Shown: in pieces, positions 39,937-48,538 of the stretch | How the letters are laid out: the number at the start of each line of letters is the position of its first letter | How positions within the stretch are numbered: position 1 is the stretch's first letter | NCBI RefSeq assembly: GCF_033242265.1 | Contig: NZ_BTFW01000001.1 | Coordinates: forward strand, 2,873,001 to 2,937,000 | Source of the DNA: Novosphingobium sp. IK01 | GTDB taxonomy: Bacteria > Pseudomonadota > Alphaproteobacteria > Sphingomonadales > Sphingomonadaceae | Direction of reading: 5' to 3' | DNA: 64,000 nucleotides | Notes under the pieces: generated by a model | Seen by the model: the letters and a program-made list of their open reading frames with translations, nothing else | What the model was told of the DNA's origin: nothing | Database searches by the model: none | Made by a program: the position numbers and the translations under genes

Positions 39937-40884
39937 ATGCTCGGACGTTCCGCAAATGGCACTTTCTGGCTGTTCCGCTATCTCGAAAGGGCCGAGAATA
40001 CCGCGCGCCTGATCGAGGCGGGTTTCCGCATGGCGCTGACCCGCGATGCCTCCGATGCCAGCGACGAATGGCGCTCGGTCATCGTCACGATGGGGCAGCA
40101 GGCGGCCTATGAGGCCAAGTTCGGTGCCGATTATGCCGGCACCAATGTATTCAACTTCGTGCTGCGCGACCGCGACAACCCCGGCAATGTGCTGAGCATC
40201 GTGGAGCAGGCGCGCCACAATGCCCGCATGGTGCGCACCGGGATCACGCGCGAGGTGTGGGAAGCGGTCAACGAAAGCTGGATGATCCTCAAGGAGGAGC
40301 TGGCCCACCCCGTCGCCGAGACGCGGCTGGGCACCGTGCTCGACATCATCCGCCGCCAGTCTGCGCTGGTGCGCGGGGCGATGGAAGGCACGATGCTGCG
40401 CAACGAGATCTACTATTTCGCGCGCGCGGGTTGCTTCATCGAGCGGGCGGACAACACCGCGCGGCTGCTCGACGTGAAGTACTATGTCCTGCTGCCCTCG
40501 GTCTCGTATGTGGGGTCGAGCCTCGACAATGTGCAGTGGGAGAATGTCCTGCGCGCAGTGGCCGGGGATCGCGCCTATCGCTGGCTCAATGCCGGGCGGA
40601 TGGACGCGCGCGGGATCGCCGAGTTCCTCATGCTCGATTCGCGTTTTCCGCGCGGGCTGGCCTTTTGCTACACCCAGTTGCACGATTGCCTCGACCGGCT
40701 GGGTGCCGAATATGGCGAGCGACTGGAGACCCACGCCATCGTCGCGCAGACCCATGAATGGCTCAATGCCCAGACCATCGAGACGGTGTTCGAGCAGGGC
40801 CTGCACCAGACGATCAGCCAGTTCATCGCCCGCAACAACCATCTCGCGCAGCAGATCCAGCGCGATTACCGCTTCGTCGAATAA
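39937..40884 (+). CDS. Alpha-E domain protein (DUF403, Anbu cluster)
   Basis: A 315-residue all-helical protein of the alpha-E/DUF403 family, which accompanies the permuted ATP-grasp ligases. The family start MLGRSANGTFWLFRYLERAE and the later repeat YFARAGCFIERADNTARLLD are both visible, suggesting an internal duplication. No catalytic residues are known for the family. It probably scaffolds or regulates the ligase. It is 20 bp ahead of the transglutaminase-like gene. Confidence 0.93.
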   Translation: MLGRSANGTFWLFRYLERAENTARLIEAGFRMALTRDASDASDEWRSVIVTMGQQAAYEAKFGADYAGTNVFNFVLRDRDNPGNVLSIVEQARHNARMVRTGITREVWEAVNESWMILKEELAHPVAETRLGTVLDIIRRQSALVRGAMEGTMLRNEIYYFARAGCFIERADNTARLLDVKYYVLLPSVSYVGSSLDNVQWENVLRAVAGDRAYRWLNAGRMDARGIAEFLMLDSRFPRGLAFCYTQLHDCLDRLGAEYGERLETHAIVAQTHEWLNAQTIETVFEQGLHQTISQFIARNNHLAQQIQRDYRFVE

Positions 40885-40904
40885 GGAAAGAGGGGAGCTT
40901 CGCC

Positions 40905-41729
40905 ATGCGCCTCGCGATCAGCCATACCACGCGCTACACTTTTTCCGGGCCGGTCGCCCATGGGCTTCAGCGTCTGCGCCTGACCCCGCTCTCGTGGGGC
41001 GGGCAAAGCGTGGAATCCTGGGCGATCGATCTGGAGGGCGCCCGCCACGAGGCATCCTACGACGACGAGAACGGCAACCATGTGACGCTGATCTCGTTCG
41101 TGCCGGGCGTGCGCGAGGTGGTCATTGCCTGCAAGGGCGTGGTCCTCACGGCGGACAATGCCGGGATCGTGGGCAAGCAGCGCGGGCACCTGCCCTTGTG
41201 GCATTTCACCGAACAGACGCGCCTCACGCGCGGGGGCGCGCGGATGAAGGCACTGGTTGCGGCGTTGCAGGAAGGGCTTGCGGCGGGCGAGGATACGCTG
41301 GCACGGCTTCACGCCCTTTCGGACCGAGTGCGCGAGGCGGTCGTCTATGAACCGGGCCATACCGACGTGGCCAGCACCGCCGAGCAGGTGCTCGAAGCCG
41401 GGCGTGGGGTCTGCCAGGATCAGGCCCATGTCTTCATCGGCGCGGCGCGGATGCTGGGTATCCCCGCGCGTTATGCCAGCGGCTACCTGATGATGGACGA
41501 CCGGGTCGAACAGGACGCCAGCCATGCCTGGGCCGAGGCCTATGTCGCCGGGCTGGGCTGGGTGGGCTTCGACGTGGCCAATGCGATCTGCCCGGATGCG
41601 CGCTATGTCCATCTGGCGACCGGAAGCGACTATACCGCCGCCGCGCCGATCACCGGCATCGGCTATGGCGCGCGCGACGAGGCGATGGAGGTTTCGCTCG
41701 CGGTGGAGCAGCAGCGCGTCGAACAGTAA
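40905..41729 (+). CDS. Transglutaminase-like protein (Anbu cluster)
   Basis: A 274-residue protein with an N-terminal beta domain (about 1-75) and a transglutaminase/papain-like core with the catalytic triad C170 (GVCQDQAH), H207 (SHAWAEAY) and D223 (GFDVANA). Members act as cysteine peptidases, amidases or amide-transfer enzymes. No signal peptide, so it acts in the cytosol with its partners. GGGGAG precedes the ATG at 40905. Unlike the ATP-grasp it could remove or rearrange the amide bonds made by the ligase. Confidence 0.92.
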   Translation: MRLAISHTTRYTFSGPVAHGLQRLRLTPLSWGGQSVESWAIDLEGARHEASYDDENGNHVTLISFVPGVREVVIACKGVVLTADNAGIVGKQRGHLPLWHFTEQTRLTRGGARMKALVAALQEGLAAGEDTLARLHALSDRVREAVVYEPGHTDVASTAEQVLEAGRGVCQDQAHVFIGAARMLGIPARYASGYLMMDDRVEQDASHAWAEAYVAGLGWVGFDVANAICPDARYVHLATGSDYTAAAPITGIGYGARDEAMEVSLAVEQQRVEQ

Positions 41730-41928
41730 CGCCGCCGGGATGGTGCCGCGTCTCGATTGGAGACAACGGCAGCGGAACCGCTTGCGGTCCCCGGCCATCG
41801 GCGGCATGAGCCTGTGTTCACATCTGCACATGTGCGAGTCCCTGTCGGTCAGGCGTTTGAAGTGCCTGCCGGGTGAGGGGTGTCGCCCAGGCAGGGCCGG
41901 GCAGGAACAGACGGTACAGGAACAGACG

Positions 41929-42666
41929 ATGACGTATTGCGTGGGGATGATGCTCGACAAGGGGCTTGTCCTGATGAGCGACACCCGCACCAATTCGGGC
42001 GTCGACAACATTTCGGTGTTCCGCAAGATGTTCACCTGGTCGGTGCCGGGCGAACGCATCATCACGATCATGACCGCGGGCAATCTGGCCACGACCCAGT
42101 CGGTGATCAGCCAGCTGGAGGAGCGCAACAAGGCGCCCGACGAGCGCCGCCCGTCGGTTCTCGAAGAGGCCACGATGTTCCAGGTGGCCACCCATGTCGG
42201 CAACCTCTTGCGCACGGTGATCGAGCGGCGCCAGTCGGGGCCGGTTCAGGGCGAGGGCGCGCGCTTTACCGCCACGATGATCGTGGCCGGCCAGATCAAG
42301 GGCGGCGAACCGCGCCTGTTCATGATCTATCCCGAAGGCAATTTCATCGAGGCCAGCTTTGACACCCCGTTTTTCCAGATCGGTGAAACCAAGTACGGGC
42401 GCCCGATCCTTTTGCGCGGCTATGACAAGGGGCTCGATTTCGAGCAGGCGGTCAAGCTGCTGATGGTCTCGTTCGATTCGACCGTGGCGGCCAACCTGTC
42501 GGTGGGCCTGCCGTTCGACCTGATGGTGATCGAGCGCGACACGTTCGCGCCGCTTCACCAGCGCCGGATTCGCGCCGACGATCCCTATTTCAAGGCGATT
42601 TCCTCAGGTTGGAGCGAGGCGTTGCGCAATGCCTTCCACCAGTTGCCCGACTATTCGTTTGAGTGA
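41929..42666 (+). CDS. Anbu-type proteasome-like peptidase
   Basis: A 245-residue member of the Anbu (ancestral beta subunit) family, a proteasome/HslV relative. Thr2 would become the N-terminal nucleophile after Met removal (MTYCVGMMLDKGLV). The supporting residues are in SDTRTNSGVD (Asp/Arg) and FRKM (Lys). AGGA is 7 nt upstream of the ATG at 41929. A 199-bp gap with no visible gene separates it from the transglutaminase-like gene, so it may have its own promoter. Anbu forms helical or ring assemblies whose peptidase activity is weak or debated; the natural substrate is not known. Confidence 0.93.
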   Translation: MTYCVGMMLDKGLVLMSDTRTNSGVDNISVFRKMFTWSVPGERIITIMTAGNLATTQSVISQLEERNKAPDERRPSVLEEATMFQVATHVGNLLRTVIERRQSGPVQGEGARFTATMIVAGQIKGGEPRLFMIYPEGNFIEASFDTPFFQIGETKYGRPILLRGYDKGLDFEQAVKLLMVSFDSTVAANLSVGLPFDLMVIERDTFAPLHQRRIRADDPYFKAISSGWSEALRNAFHQLPDYSFE

Positions 42667-42685
42667 GGGCCTGTCTGCGCATGAA

Positions 42686-42707
42686 TGCTACGTAATAATA
42701 CTACGCA
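42686..42707. promoter_or_regulatory. Imperfect dyad upstream of the FixJ-like regulator
   Basis: TGC-N3-GTA-N4-TAC-N3-GCA is an interrupted dyad in the AT-rich 120-bp gap between the Anbu gene and the regulator. It could be the regulator's operator; unproven. Confidence 0.35.
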
Positions 42708-42786
42708 CATTCTTCTAGATGCGCTGGCTGATCGGTCAATCATGTTTGCAAATATTTGAAACACACCCTGTCTTCATGCTGGTTGC

Positions 42787-43578
42787 ATGGGACAAGAACC
42801 AACACATATCGATGAACTCCGTCTGAATTATCGGCTCCGGTTCGGAGCCGAAATCCCTAAGGGAATTGGGGATGTCACCCCGGTGGAACCTGCCGGAAGT
42901 GTTCAGAACGAAGCTTTCGCGCATGGCGCGGCAAGGGGCGAGAGTGGTTACTTCAACCCTATGGTCGAACGTGTCACACTCCACATCCTCGATAGCGACT
43001 CCGCCCGCCGGGCCCAGCTCGCTCGTCTCGCCTTTGCCGCCGGGCATCATGCCGAGATCTACGGCACGACGGAGGAACTGCTGGCCCATGCACCCGGCAC
43101 CGGCCTGCTGCTCGCGCATGACGAACCACCGGGGGAGGGGGTTCCCGCGCTGATCGGCGCGATGATGCGGGCCGGGCACTGGCTCCCCGTCATTGCCATT
43201 GGCGATGCGCCCGATACCTGGGCCGTGGTCCGCACGATCAAGGCTGGCGCGCTCGATTATCTGGCCATTCCCACCCAGATCGCTCCGCTCAACGATGCCA
43301 TTGCCCGTGCTTCGCAGGAGGCCGAATCGCACCGAGTCCAGCGCGCCCGCGCTGCCGAGGCCCGGCAGCGAATCGCCCGTCTCTCGCTGCGCGAACGCGA
43401 GGTGCTCGACCGCCTCGCCGAAGGGTGCAGCAACAAGGCCATCGCCCGCGACCTCGACATCAGCCCGCGCACCGTGGAAATCCACCGGATGAAGATGATG
43501 GGCAAGCTCGGCGCCCGCCATGCCGCCGAGGCCGTGCGCCTGCGGATCGAGGCCACCGGGCTGGGGGATGCGGCCTGA
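42787..43578 (+). CDS. FixJ/LuxR-type regulator with degenerate receiver
   Basis: A 263-residue protein. A LuxR helix-turn-helix occupies the C-terminus (LSLREREVLDRLAEGCSNKAIARDLDIS, about 198-225), with the usual motif RTVEIHRMKMMGKL. The middle (about 62-180) has the size of a receiver, but where response regulators have the phospho-Asp (LLLD), this has LLLA-HDEP; an acidic residue is shifted two positions on. The Thr/Ser and Lys positions (IAIGD, LAIPTQ) are also poor, so phosphorylation is unlikely. About 60 residues precede it; ATG at 42961 (MVERVTLHILD) is an alternative start. It is 120 bp downstream of the Anbu gene and may control that cluster. Confidence 0.8.
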   Translation: MGQEPTHIDELRLNYRLRFGAEIPKGIGDVTPVEPAGSVQNEAFAHGAARGESGYFNPMVERVTLHILDSDSARRAQLARLAFAAGHHAEIYGTTEELLAHAPGTGLLLAHDEPPGEGVPALIGAMMRAGHWLPVIAIGDAPDTWAVVRTIKAGALDYLAIPTQIAPLNDAIARASQEAESHRVQRARAAEARQRIARLSLREREVLDRLAEGCSNKAIARDLDISPRTVEIHRMKMMGKLGARHAAEAVRLRIEATGLGDAA

Positions 43579-43649
43579 AAAGACGCCGTTTGGGGTGGTC
43601 CTGAATTTCAGGCCGGTTTCTGGCGGGAGCCTTCTGCGAAACACTATCC

Positions 43650-44333
43650 TCAGCGGCAGAATGGCCGGCTGGAGCCTACTTCCAGATGCAGATGGTCGCG
43701 GTGGGCCGCGTTGTAATCGGGGCTCAGGACCGTGCCGAATCGCTTGCAGGCGCTCTCGCGCACCGTGCGCAGGAAGGCGCGCACTTGCGGGTCATTATCG
43801 CGCCAGTCGCGCAGAACCGTGATTCGCCGCCCGTCGGCCAGCAGAAATCCGGAAACATCGATGGCATTGGCCGTGGCATGGGCCGAGCGATGGCCGGTTC
43901 CGGCCACGTTGCGGCAGTTGTAGCTGCCCATCGTCTCGATCTTGACCAGCGGGCTGCCCATGATCTGCTGTGCCGCGCGGTCGACACCAAAGCGTGCCCA
44001 GCCTTGCAGCGAACTGGCCAGCTGGCAGGTGACCGGACCGGCATTGGCAAGGCCCAGTTGCGCGCGGTCGCTGCGCAGATAGGCCAGCCGCACACTGCCC
44101 AGCGTGCTGCACCCTGCGCCATAGGACTGGTCGGGAACGCGGGTATAGCCGATGGCGTCGCGGCGCAGGCTGACCATGCAGGCGCGCGTGGCGGCGGCAC
44201 TGGGCAGGGGCTGGACCACCGGGCGCGAGACCATCCGCGCCGGGCGGCGGTGCGTGGCCTGCGGGGCATCGACGCAACCGGCAAGTGTCACCACCGGAAG
44301 CATGGCCCAGGCAAGAAATTTCCGATGTGCCAT
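43650..44333 (-). CDS. Extensin-like lipoprotein (LAS-type fold)
   Basis: A 227-residue protein with a lipobox (LAGC, Cys20) and the extensin-like C-terminal domain: CQLASSLQGWARFGVDRAAQ..., GTGHRSAHATANAIDVSGF and AAHRDHLHLEVG. The His residues in GHRSAHATANAID and HRDHLHLE resemble zinc ligands of LAS-type peptidoglycan peptidases. Conserved cysteines (about 52, 74, 104, 139, 206, 226) probably form disulfides. Likely acts on the cell envelope; the exact activity is unknown. Convergent with the FixJ-like gene. Confidence 0.85.
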   Translation of the reverse strand: MAHRKFLAWAMLPVVTLAGCVDAPQATHRRPARMVSRPVVQPLPSAAATRACMVSLRRDAIGYTRVPDQSYGAGCSTLGSVRLAYLRSDRAQLGLANAGPVTCQLASSLQGWARFGVDRAAQQIMGSPLVKIETMGSYNCRNVAGTGHRSAHATANAIDVSGFLLADGRRITVLRDWRDNDPQVRAFLRTVRESACKRFGTVLSPDYNAAHRDHLHLEVGSSRPFCR

Positions 44334-44505
44334 GGGGATGAAACCTGCGCGATGTTTGGTTACCCGGTGGTAAATGGAAAGCCCGCAAAGGCGCGATGCG
44401 TGGTTTTTTGCGACGAACCGCTGCGCCGCCCGCTGTACGGCCCATCATGCAGCCATCACGCAGACCATCACCCAGCCCATCACTCGGCATAGTGCAAAAG
44501 GTCGA

Positions 44506-44533
44506 TTGACAAGCCATCAGCTGAGCTTATGAA
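44506..44533 (+). promoter_or_regulatory. Sigma-70-type promoter for serC-serA
   Basis: TTGACA (44506-44511) and TATGAA (44528-44533) are separated by 16 bp. The predicted start, about 44540, coincides with the beginning of the structured serC leader. Confidence 0.6.
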
Positions 44534-44535
44534 CG

Positions 44536-44590
44536 CCATCGGGCCACGCGGTCCCAACGCCGCGCGTGCTCTCTGTGAGGAGAGTTTTAC
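44536..44590 (+). ncRNA. serC leader (putative cis-regulatory RNA)
   Basis: The sequence after the promoter contains a hairpin CACGCGG...CCGCG-c-GTG with loop TCCCAACG, and then CTCTC-TGTGAG-GAGAG, whose 3' arm and loop hold the ribosome-binding GAGGAG of serC. A putative regulatory RNA of this kind (the serC motif) is known upstream of serC-serA in alphaproteobacteria. Its ligand is not established. Sequestration of the ribosome site by the second hairpin suggests control of translation initiation. Confidence 0.6.
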
Positions 44591-45727
44591 ATGACTGTTG
44601 GTATTCCCGCCGCCAAGCCGGCGCGTCCCTTCTTTTCCTCGGGTCCGTGCGCCAAGCCGCCGGGCTACGCCCCCGAAAAACTCGCCACTGTCTCGCTCGG
44701 CCGCTCGCACCGCGCCAAGATCGGCAAGGCTCGCCTTCAGCTTGCCATCGACCTGATGCGCGAAGTGCTCCAGCTGCCCGACACGCACCGCATCGGCATC
44801 GTGCCCGGTTCGGACACCGGCGCTTTCGAAATGGCGATGTGGACGATGCTGGGCGCCCGCGGCGTGACCACGCTGGCCTGGGAAAGCTTTGGTGAAGGCT
44901 GGGTGACCGACGCGGTCAAGCAGCTCAAGCTCGAACCGACCGTCATGCGTGCCGATTACGGCCAGCTTCCCGACCTCGACAAGGTCGATTTCGCCGACGA
45001 CGTGCTGTTCACCTGGAACGGCACCACCAGCGGCGTGCGCGTTCCCGATGGCGAGTGGATCCCTGACAATCGCGAAGGCCTGACCTTTGCCGACGCGACC
45101 AGCGCCGTCTTCGCCTACGACATTCCGTGGGACAAGATCGACGTTGCCACGTTCTCGTGGCAGAAGGTTCTGGGCGGCGAAGGCGCTCATGGCGTGCTCA
45201 TCCTCGGCCCCCGTGCGGTCGAACGCCTCGAAACCTACACCCCGTCCTGGCCGCTTCCCAAGGTGTTCCGCCTGATGGCCAAGGGCAAGCTTGCCGAAGG
45301 CATCTTCAAGGGTGAAACCATCAACACCCCCTCGATGCTGGCCGTCGAAGACGCGATCTTCGCGCTCGAATGGGCCAAGTCGGTCGGTGGCCTCGAAGGT
45401 CTCAAGGCGCGCTCCAACGCCAACGCCCATGCGCTCGACAAGATCGTGGCCGAGCGTTCGTGGCTGGGCCACCTCGCGGTCGACAGCGGCACCCGCTCGA
45501 AGACCTCGGTCTGCCTGACTGTCGAAGGCGCGGACGCCGACTTCATCAAGAAGTTCGCCGCCCTCCTCGAAAAGGAAGACGCCGCCTACGACATCGCGGG
45601 CTATCGCGATGCGCCCGCTGGCCTGCGCATCTGGTGCGGCGCCACGGTCGACACGGCGGATATCGAGGCGCTCGGCCCCTGGCTCGACTGGGCCTATGCC
45701 CAGCTGACCGCCAAGGCCGAAGCCTGA
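44591..45727 (+). CDS. serC: Phosphoserine aminotransferase
   Basis: A 378-residue class V PLP-dependent aminotransferase that converts 3-phosphohydroxypyruvate to phosphoserine, using glutamate, in serine biosynthesis. The alphaproteobacterial type is recognisable from [17 protein letters not shown] near the N-terminus. The PLP-binding lysine lies in [14 protein letters not shown] (about 192-205). Codon usage is strongly biased to C/G-ending preferred codons, as expected for high expression. serA follows 146 bp downstream. Expression probably depends on the upstream leader. Confidence 0.96.
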   Translation: MTVGIPAAKPARPFFSSGPCAKPPGYAPEKLATVSLGRSHRAKIGKARLQLAIDLMREVLQLPDTHRIGIVPGSDTGAFEMAMWTMLGARGVTTLAWESFGEGWVTDAVKQLKLEPTVMRADYGQLPDLDKVDFADDVLFTWNGTTSGVRVPDGEWIPDNREGLTFADATSAVFAYDIPWDKIDVATFSWQKVLGGEGAHGVLILGPRAVERLETYTPSWPLPKVFRLMAKGKLAEGIFKGETINTPSMLAVEDAIFALEWAKSVGGLEGLKARSNANAHALDKIVAERSWLGHLAVDSGTRSKTSVCLTVEGADADFIKKFAALLEKEDAAYDIAGYRDAPAGLRIWCGATVDTADIEALGPWLDWAYAQLTAKAEA

Positions 45728-45741
45728 TCCTGCAGACAAGT

Positions 45742-45772
45742 CCCGCTGTCCGTCCTGCGGACGGATAGCGGG
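45742..45772 (+). promoter_or_regulatory. Strong intercistronic hairpin between serC and serA
   Basis: A 14-bp stem (CCCGCTGTCCGTCC / GGACGGATAGCGGG, one G-T pair) with a TGC loop. A pyrimidine-rich stretch follows but no clean T-tract. It may attenuate or protect transcript ends, lowering serA relative to serC. Confidence 0.6.
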
Positions 45773-45873
45773 AGCTGCCATACACCATCCTTCTTCTTTC
45801 CCGTTTTTCCCGTGGCCGCGTCGTTGCGCGTGCCGCTGCGCCCCCTTGTGTCCGGGGGTATGGAGCCAAGACC

Positions 45874-47457
45874 ATGACCAAGCCCAAGGTTCTGATTTCC
45901 GACAAGATGGATCCCAACGCCGCCCGCATCTTCCAGGAGCGCGGCTGCGACGTGGACGTGATCACCGGCAAGACCCCGGAAGAACTCAAGGCGATCATCG
46001 GCCAGTACGATGGCCTCGCCATCCGTTCGTCGACCAAGGTGACCAAGGAAATCCTTGAAGCGGCCACCAACCTCAAGGTCGTCGGCCGCGCCGGCATCGG
46101 CGTGGACAATGTCGACATCCCGGCAGCCTCGGCCAAGGGCGTGGTGGTGATGAACACCCCGTTCGGCAACTCGATCACCACTGCCGAACACGCCATCGCG
46201 CTGATGTTCGCGCTTGCCCGCCAGCTGCCCGAGGCCGACGCCTCGACCCAGGCCGGCAAGTGGGAAAAGAACCGCTTCATGGGCGTGGAAGTGACCGGCA
46301 AGACGCTCGGCCTGATCGGCGCGGGCAACATCGGCTCGATCGTTGCCAGCCGCGCGCTGGGCCTGCGCATGAAGGTCGTGGCGTTCGATCCCTTCCTGAC
46401 GCCCGAGCGCGCCGTGGAAATGGGCGTTGAAAAGGCCGACCTCGACACGCTGCTCGCCAAGGCCGACTTCATCACCCTCCACACCCCGCTGACCGACCAG
46501 ACCCGCAACATCCTCTCGGCGGAAAACCTCGCCAAGACCAAGAAGGGCGTGCGCATCGTCAACTGTGCGCGTGGCGGCCTGATCGACGAGAAGGCGCTCA
46601 AGGATCTGCTCGACTCGGGCCACATCGCGGGCGCCGCGCTCGACGTGTTCGAAACCGAACCGGCCAAGGAAAGCCCGCTGTTCGGCACCCCCAACTTCAT
46701 CTGCACCCCGCACCTGGGCGCCTCGACCACCGAAGCACAGGTCAACGTTGCGCTTCAGGTTGCCGAGCAGATGGCCGACTTCCTCGTGACCGGCGGCGTG
46801 ACCAACGCGCTCAACATGCCCTCGCTCTCGGCTGAAGAAGCCCCCAAGCTCAAGCCCTACATGGCGCTGGCCGAAAAGCTGGGCACCCTGGTCGGCCAGC
46901 TGGCCCACGACAACCTGACCAAGATCGCCATCGAGGTCGAAGGTGCTGCCGCCCAGCTCAACCAGAAGCCGATCACCGCGGCGGTCCTGACCGGCGTGAT
47001 GAAGCAGTATTCGGACACCGTGAACATGGTCAACGCGCCGTTCCTGGCCAAGGAACGCGGCCTTGACGTGCGCGAAGTGCGCCATGACCGCGAAGGCGAA
47101 TACCGCACGCTGGTCCGCGTGACCGTCAGCACCAGCCAGGGCGACCGTTCGGTGGCCGGCACGCTGTTCGGCAATGGCCAGCCGCGTCTGGTCGAGATCT
47201 TCGGCATCGGCATCGAGGCCGACCTCGATGGCGACATGCTCTACATCGTCAACACCGACGCGCCCGGCTTCATCGGTTCGATCGGCACCCTGCTGGGCCA
47301 GTCGGGCATCAACATCGGCACGTTCCACCTCGGTCGCCGCGAAGCCGGTGGCGAGGCCGTGCTGCTGCTCTCGGTCGACAGCCCGGTCAGCGAGGCGGTG
47401 CTGGCTTCCGCGCGCGAGATTCCCGGCGTGCGCGTGATCAAGGCCCTCAAGTTCTGA
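45874..47457 (+). CDS. serA: D-3-phosphoglycerate dehydrogenase
   Basis: A 527-residue PHGDH of the long form, which oxidises 3-phosphoglycerate with NAD+ in the first step of serine synthesis. The NAD-binding Rossmann motif is GLIGAGNIGS (about 147-156), the catalytic Arg in NCARGGLIDE (about 231-240) and the His in HLGASTTEAQ (about 282). An intervening domain (about 320-450) precedes a C-terminal ACT domain (LYIVNTDAPGFIGSIGTLLG) that in other enzymes binds serine for feedback control. Highly biased codon use, like serC. Confidence 0.97.
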   Translation: MTKPKVLISDKMDPNAARIFQERGCDVDVITGKTPEELKAIIGQYDGLAIRSSTKVTKEILEAATNLKVVGRAGIGVDNVDIPAASAKGVVVMNTPFGNSITTAEHAIALMFALARQLPEADASTQAGKWEKNRFMGVEVTGKTLGLIGAGNIGSIVASRALGLRMKVVAFDPFLTPERAVEMGVEKADLDTLLAKADFITLHTPLTDQTRNILSAENLAKTKKGVRIVNCARGGLIDEKALKDLLDSGHIAGAALDVFETEPAKESPLFGTPNFICTPHLGASTTEAQVNVALQVAEQMADFLVTGGVTNALNMPSLSAEEAPKLKPYMALAEKLGTLVGQLAHDNLTKIAIEVEGAAAQLNQKPITAAVLTGVMKQYSDTVNMVNAPFLAKERGLDVREVRHDREGEYRTLVRVTVSTSQGDRSVAGTLFGNGQPRLVEIFGIGIEADLDGDMLYIVNTDAPGFIGSIGTLLGQSGINIGTFHLGRREAGGEAVLLLSVDSPVSEAVLASAREIPGVRVIKALKF

Positions 47458-47534
47458 TCTTGCCGGCCTTTTGATCTTGCCGGTCTCTCGGGGGCGGCCC
47501 GTTGGGGGGCTGCCCATTGAAGACTGTTGAGGGA

Positions 47535-47571
47535 GGGGCGGTTCCGCGCATGCGCGGGGCCGCCCCTTTTC
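47535..47571 (+). terminator. Rho-independent terminator of serC-serA
   Basis: GGGGCGG (47535-47541) and CCGCCCC (47560-47566) close an inner stem CCGCGC / GCGCGG, followed by TTTTCTT. Confidence 0.88.
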
Positions 47572-47605
47572 TTGCATTCATGCCCGGTGCGGCTATGGCC
47601 CGCCC

Positions 47606-47956
47606 ATGCGCACGCTGGACAATATCCTGAGCGACCGGGGCTCGAAATATGCGGTGTCGGGCGCGCCGTGTACGAGCGTGGAGGAAGCCCGCGCGCTGGT
47701 TGCCGCGCTCAAGACCAACAAGAAGTTTGCGCGTGCCACGCACAATTCCTGGGGGCTGCGGTGTGCTGCCGGGCCCGTCAAGAACGACGATGGCGAGAGC
47801 GGGGCGGGCATGATCATCCTGCGCATGCTCGAACGCGAGGGGGTGGACGACCACCTCGTCGTCGTCACCCGCTGGTATGGCGGCAAGCATCTGGGCGGAG
47901 ACCGTTTTCGCCATGTCCAGGATGCGGTTCGGGCCTATCTCGACAGCAGGCCCTGA
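47606..47956 (+). CDS. IMPACT-family protein (UPF0029)
   Basis: A 116-residue protein comprising just the IMPACT/YigZ N-terminal domain (KYAVSGAPCTSVEEARALVAALK; HNSWGLR; DDGESGAGMIIL; VVVTRWYGGKHLGGDRFRH). The closing motif RWYGG...DRFRH is nearer the eukaryotic IMPACT/YIH1 form than the bacterial YigZ form (VTRYFGGIKLG). Eukaryotic IMPACT dampens GCN2 signalling by binding GCN1; bacterial members are proposed to bind RNA or ribosomes. The C-terminal EF-G-like domain of YigZ is absent. Function here is unknown. Confidence 0.85.
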   Translation: MRTLDNILSDRGSKYAVSGAPCTSVEEARALVAALKTNKKFARATHNSWGLRCAAGPVKNDDGESGAGMIILRMLEREGVDDHLVVVTRWYGGKHLGGDRFRHVQDAVRAYLDSRP

Positions 47957-48133
47957 GGGGACGGGCAGGCCGGAATGTCACACTTTGGGCGACTTGCGTC
48001 CAATTTCGCTGCACTGCAAAAAACCGAGGCGCGCGGGCATGTCTGCCGTGGTATGAGGCTTCGGGAATCGCCTGTTCTTCCACGTGCCTGTCGGCCCGTG
48101 TGACCATGCCGATCCGCGTTTGCGAGGCCTTTG

Positions 48134-48538
48134 ATGTTCTGCATTACCTCTGATCCCGCCGCCAGCTTTGGCGAAGCCCGTGCCCAGGTTACGGCGCAGG
48201 CCAGCCGGATGATCCGGTTGTGGAGCGAACAGGCCCTTTTGTGCAGCGAGGCGGCGGGCGTGATTGCCGCGCGCCTGATGATGATCGCGGCGGGCGATCC
48301 GCGCGTGGGCGATGAAAGCGGGCGCATGGTGGCCGAAAAGGTCGAGGCGCTGGGCGAAGTCTGGTGGCATCTGGCCGATGCGAACTGGCAGGCGGCCTGG
48401 GGCACCCGTGCGTTCCCCGGGGCCGAGCAGCAGGCCACGCGGGTCGTGCGGCTCTATCGCCGCAAGGTGCGCTCCAACCTGCGCCGTCTCTCGCACGGGA
48501 ATCGCGGGCGGATCAGACCCGTTTCCGGGCGGCCTTGA
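48134..48538 (+). CDS. Small helical protein of unknown function
   Basis: A 134-residue protein, predicted helical and basic at the C-terminus (VRLYRRKVRSNLRRL). It resembles hypothetical proteins common in sphingomonads with a phasin-like helical pattern, but I assign no function. ATG at 48134 (a TTG at 48131 is in frame). Its last 26 nt overlap the 3' end of a small membrane-protein gene on the other strand. Confidence 0.55.
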   Translation: MFCITSDPAASFGEARAQVTAQASRMIRLWSEQALLCSEAAGVIAARLMMIAAGDPRVGDESGRMVAEKVEALGEVWWHLADANWQAAWGTRAFPGAEQQATRVVRLYRRKVRSNLRRLSHGNRGRIRPVSGRP

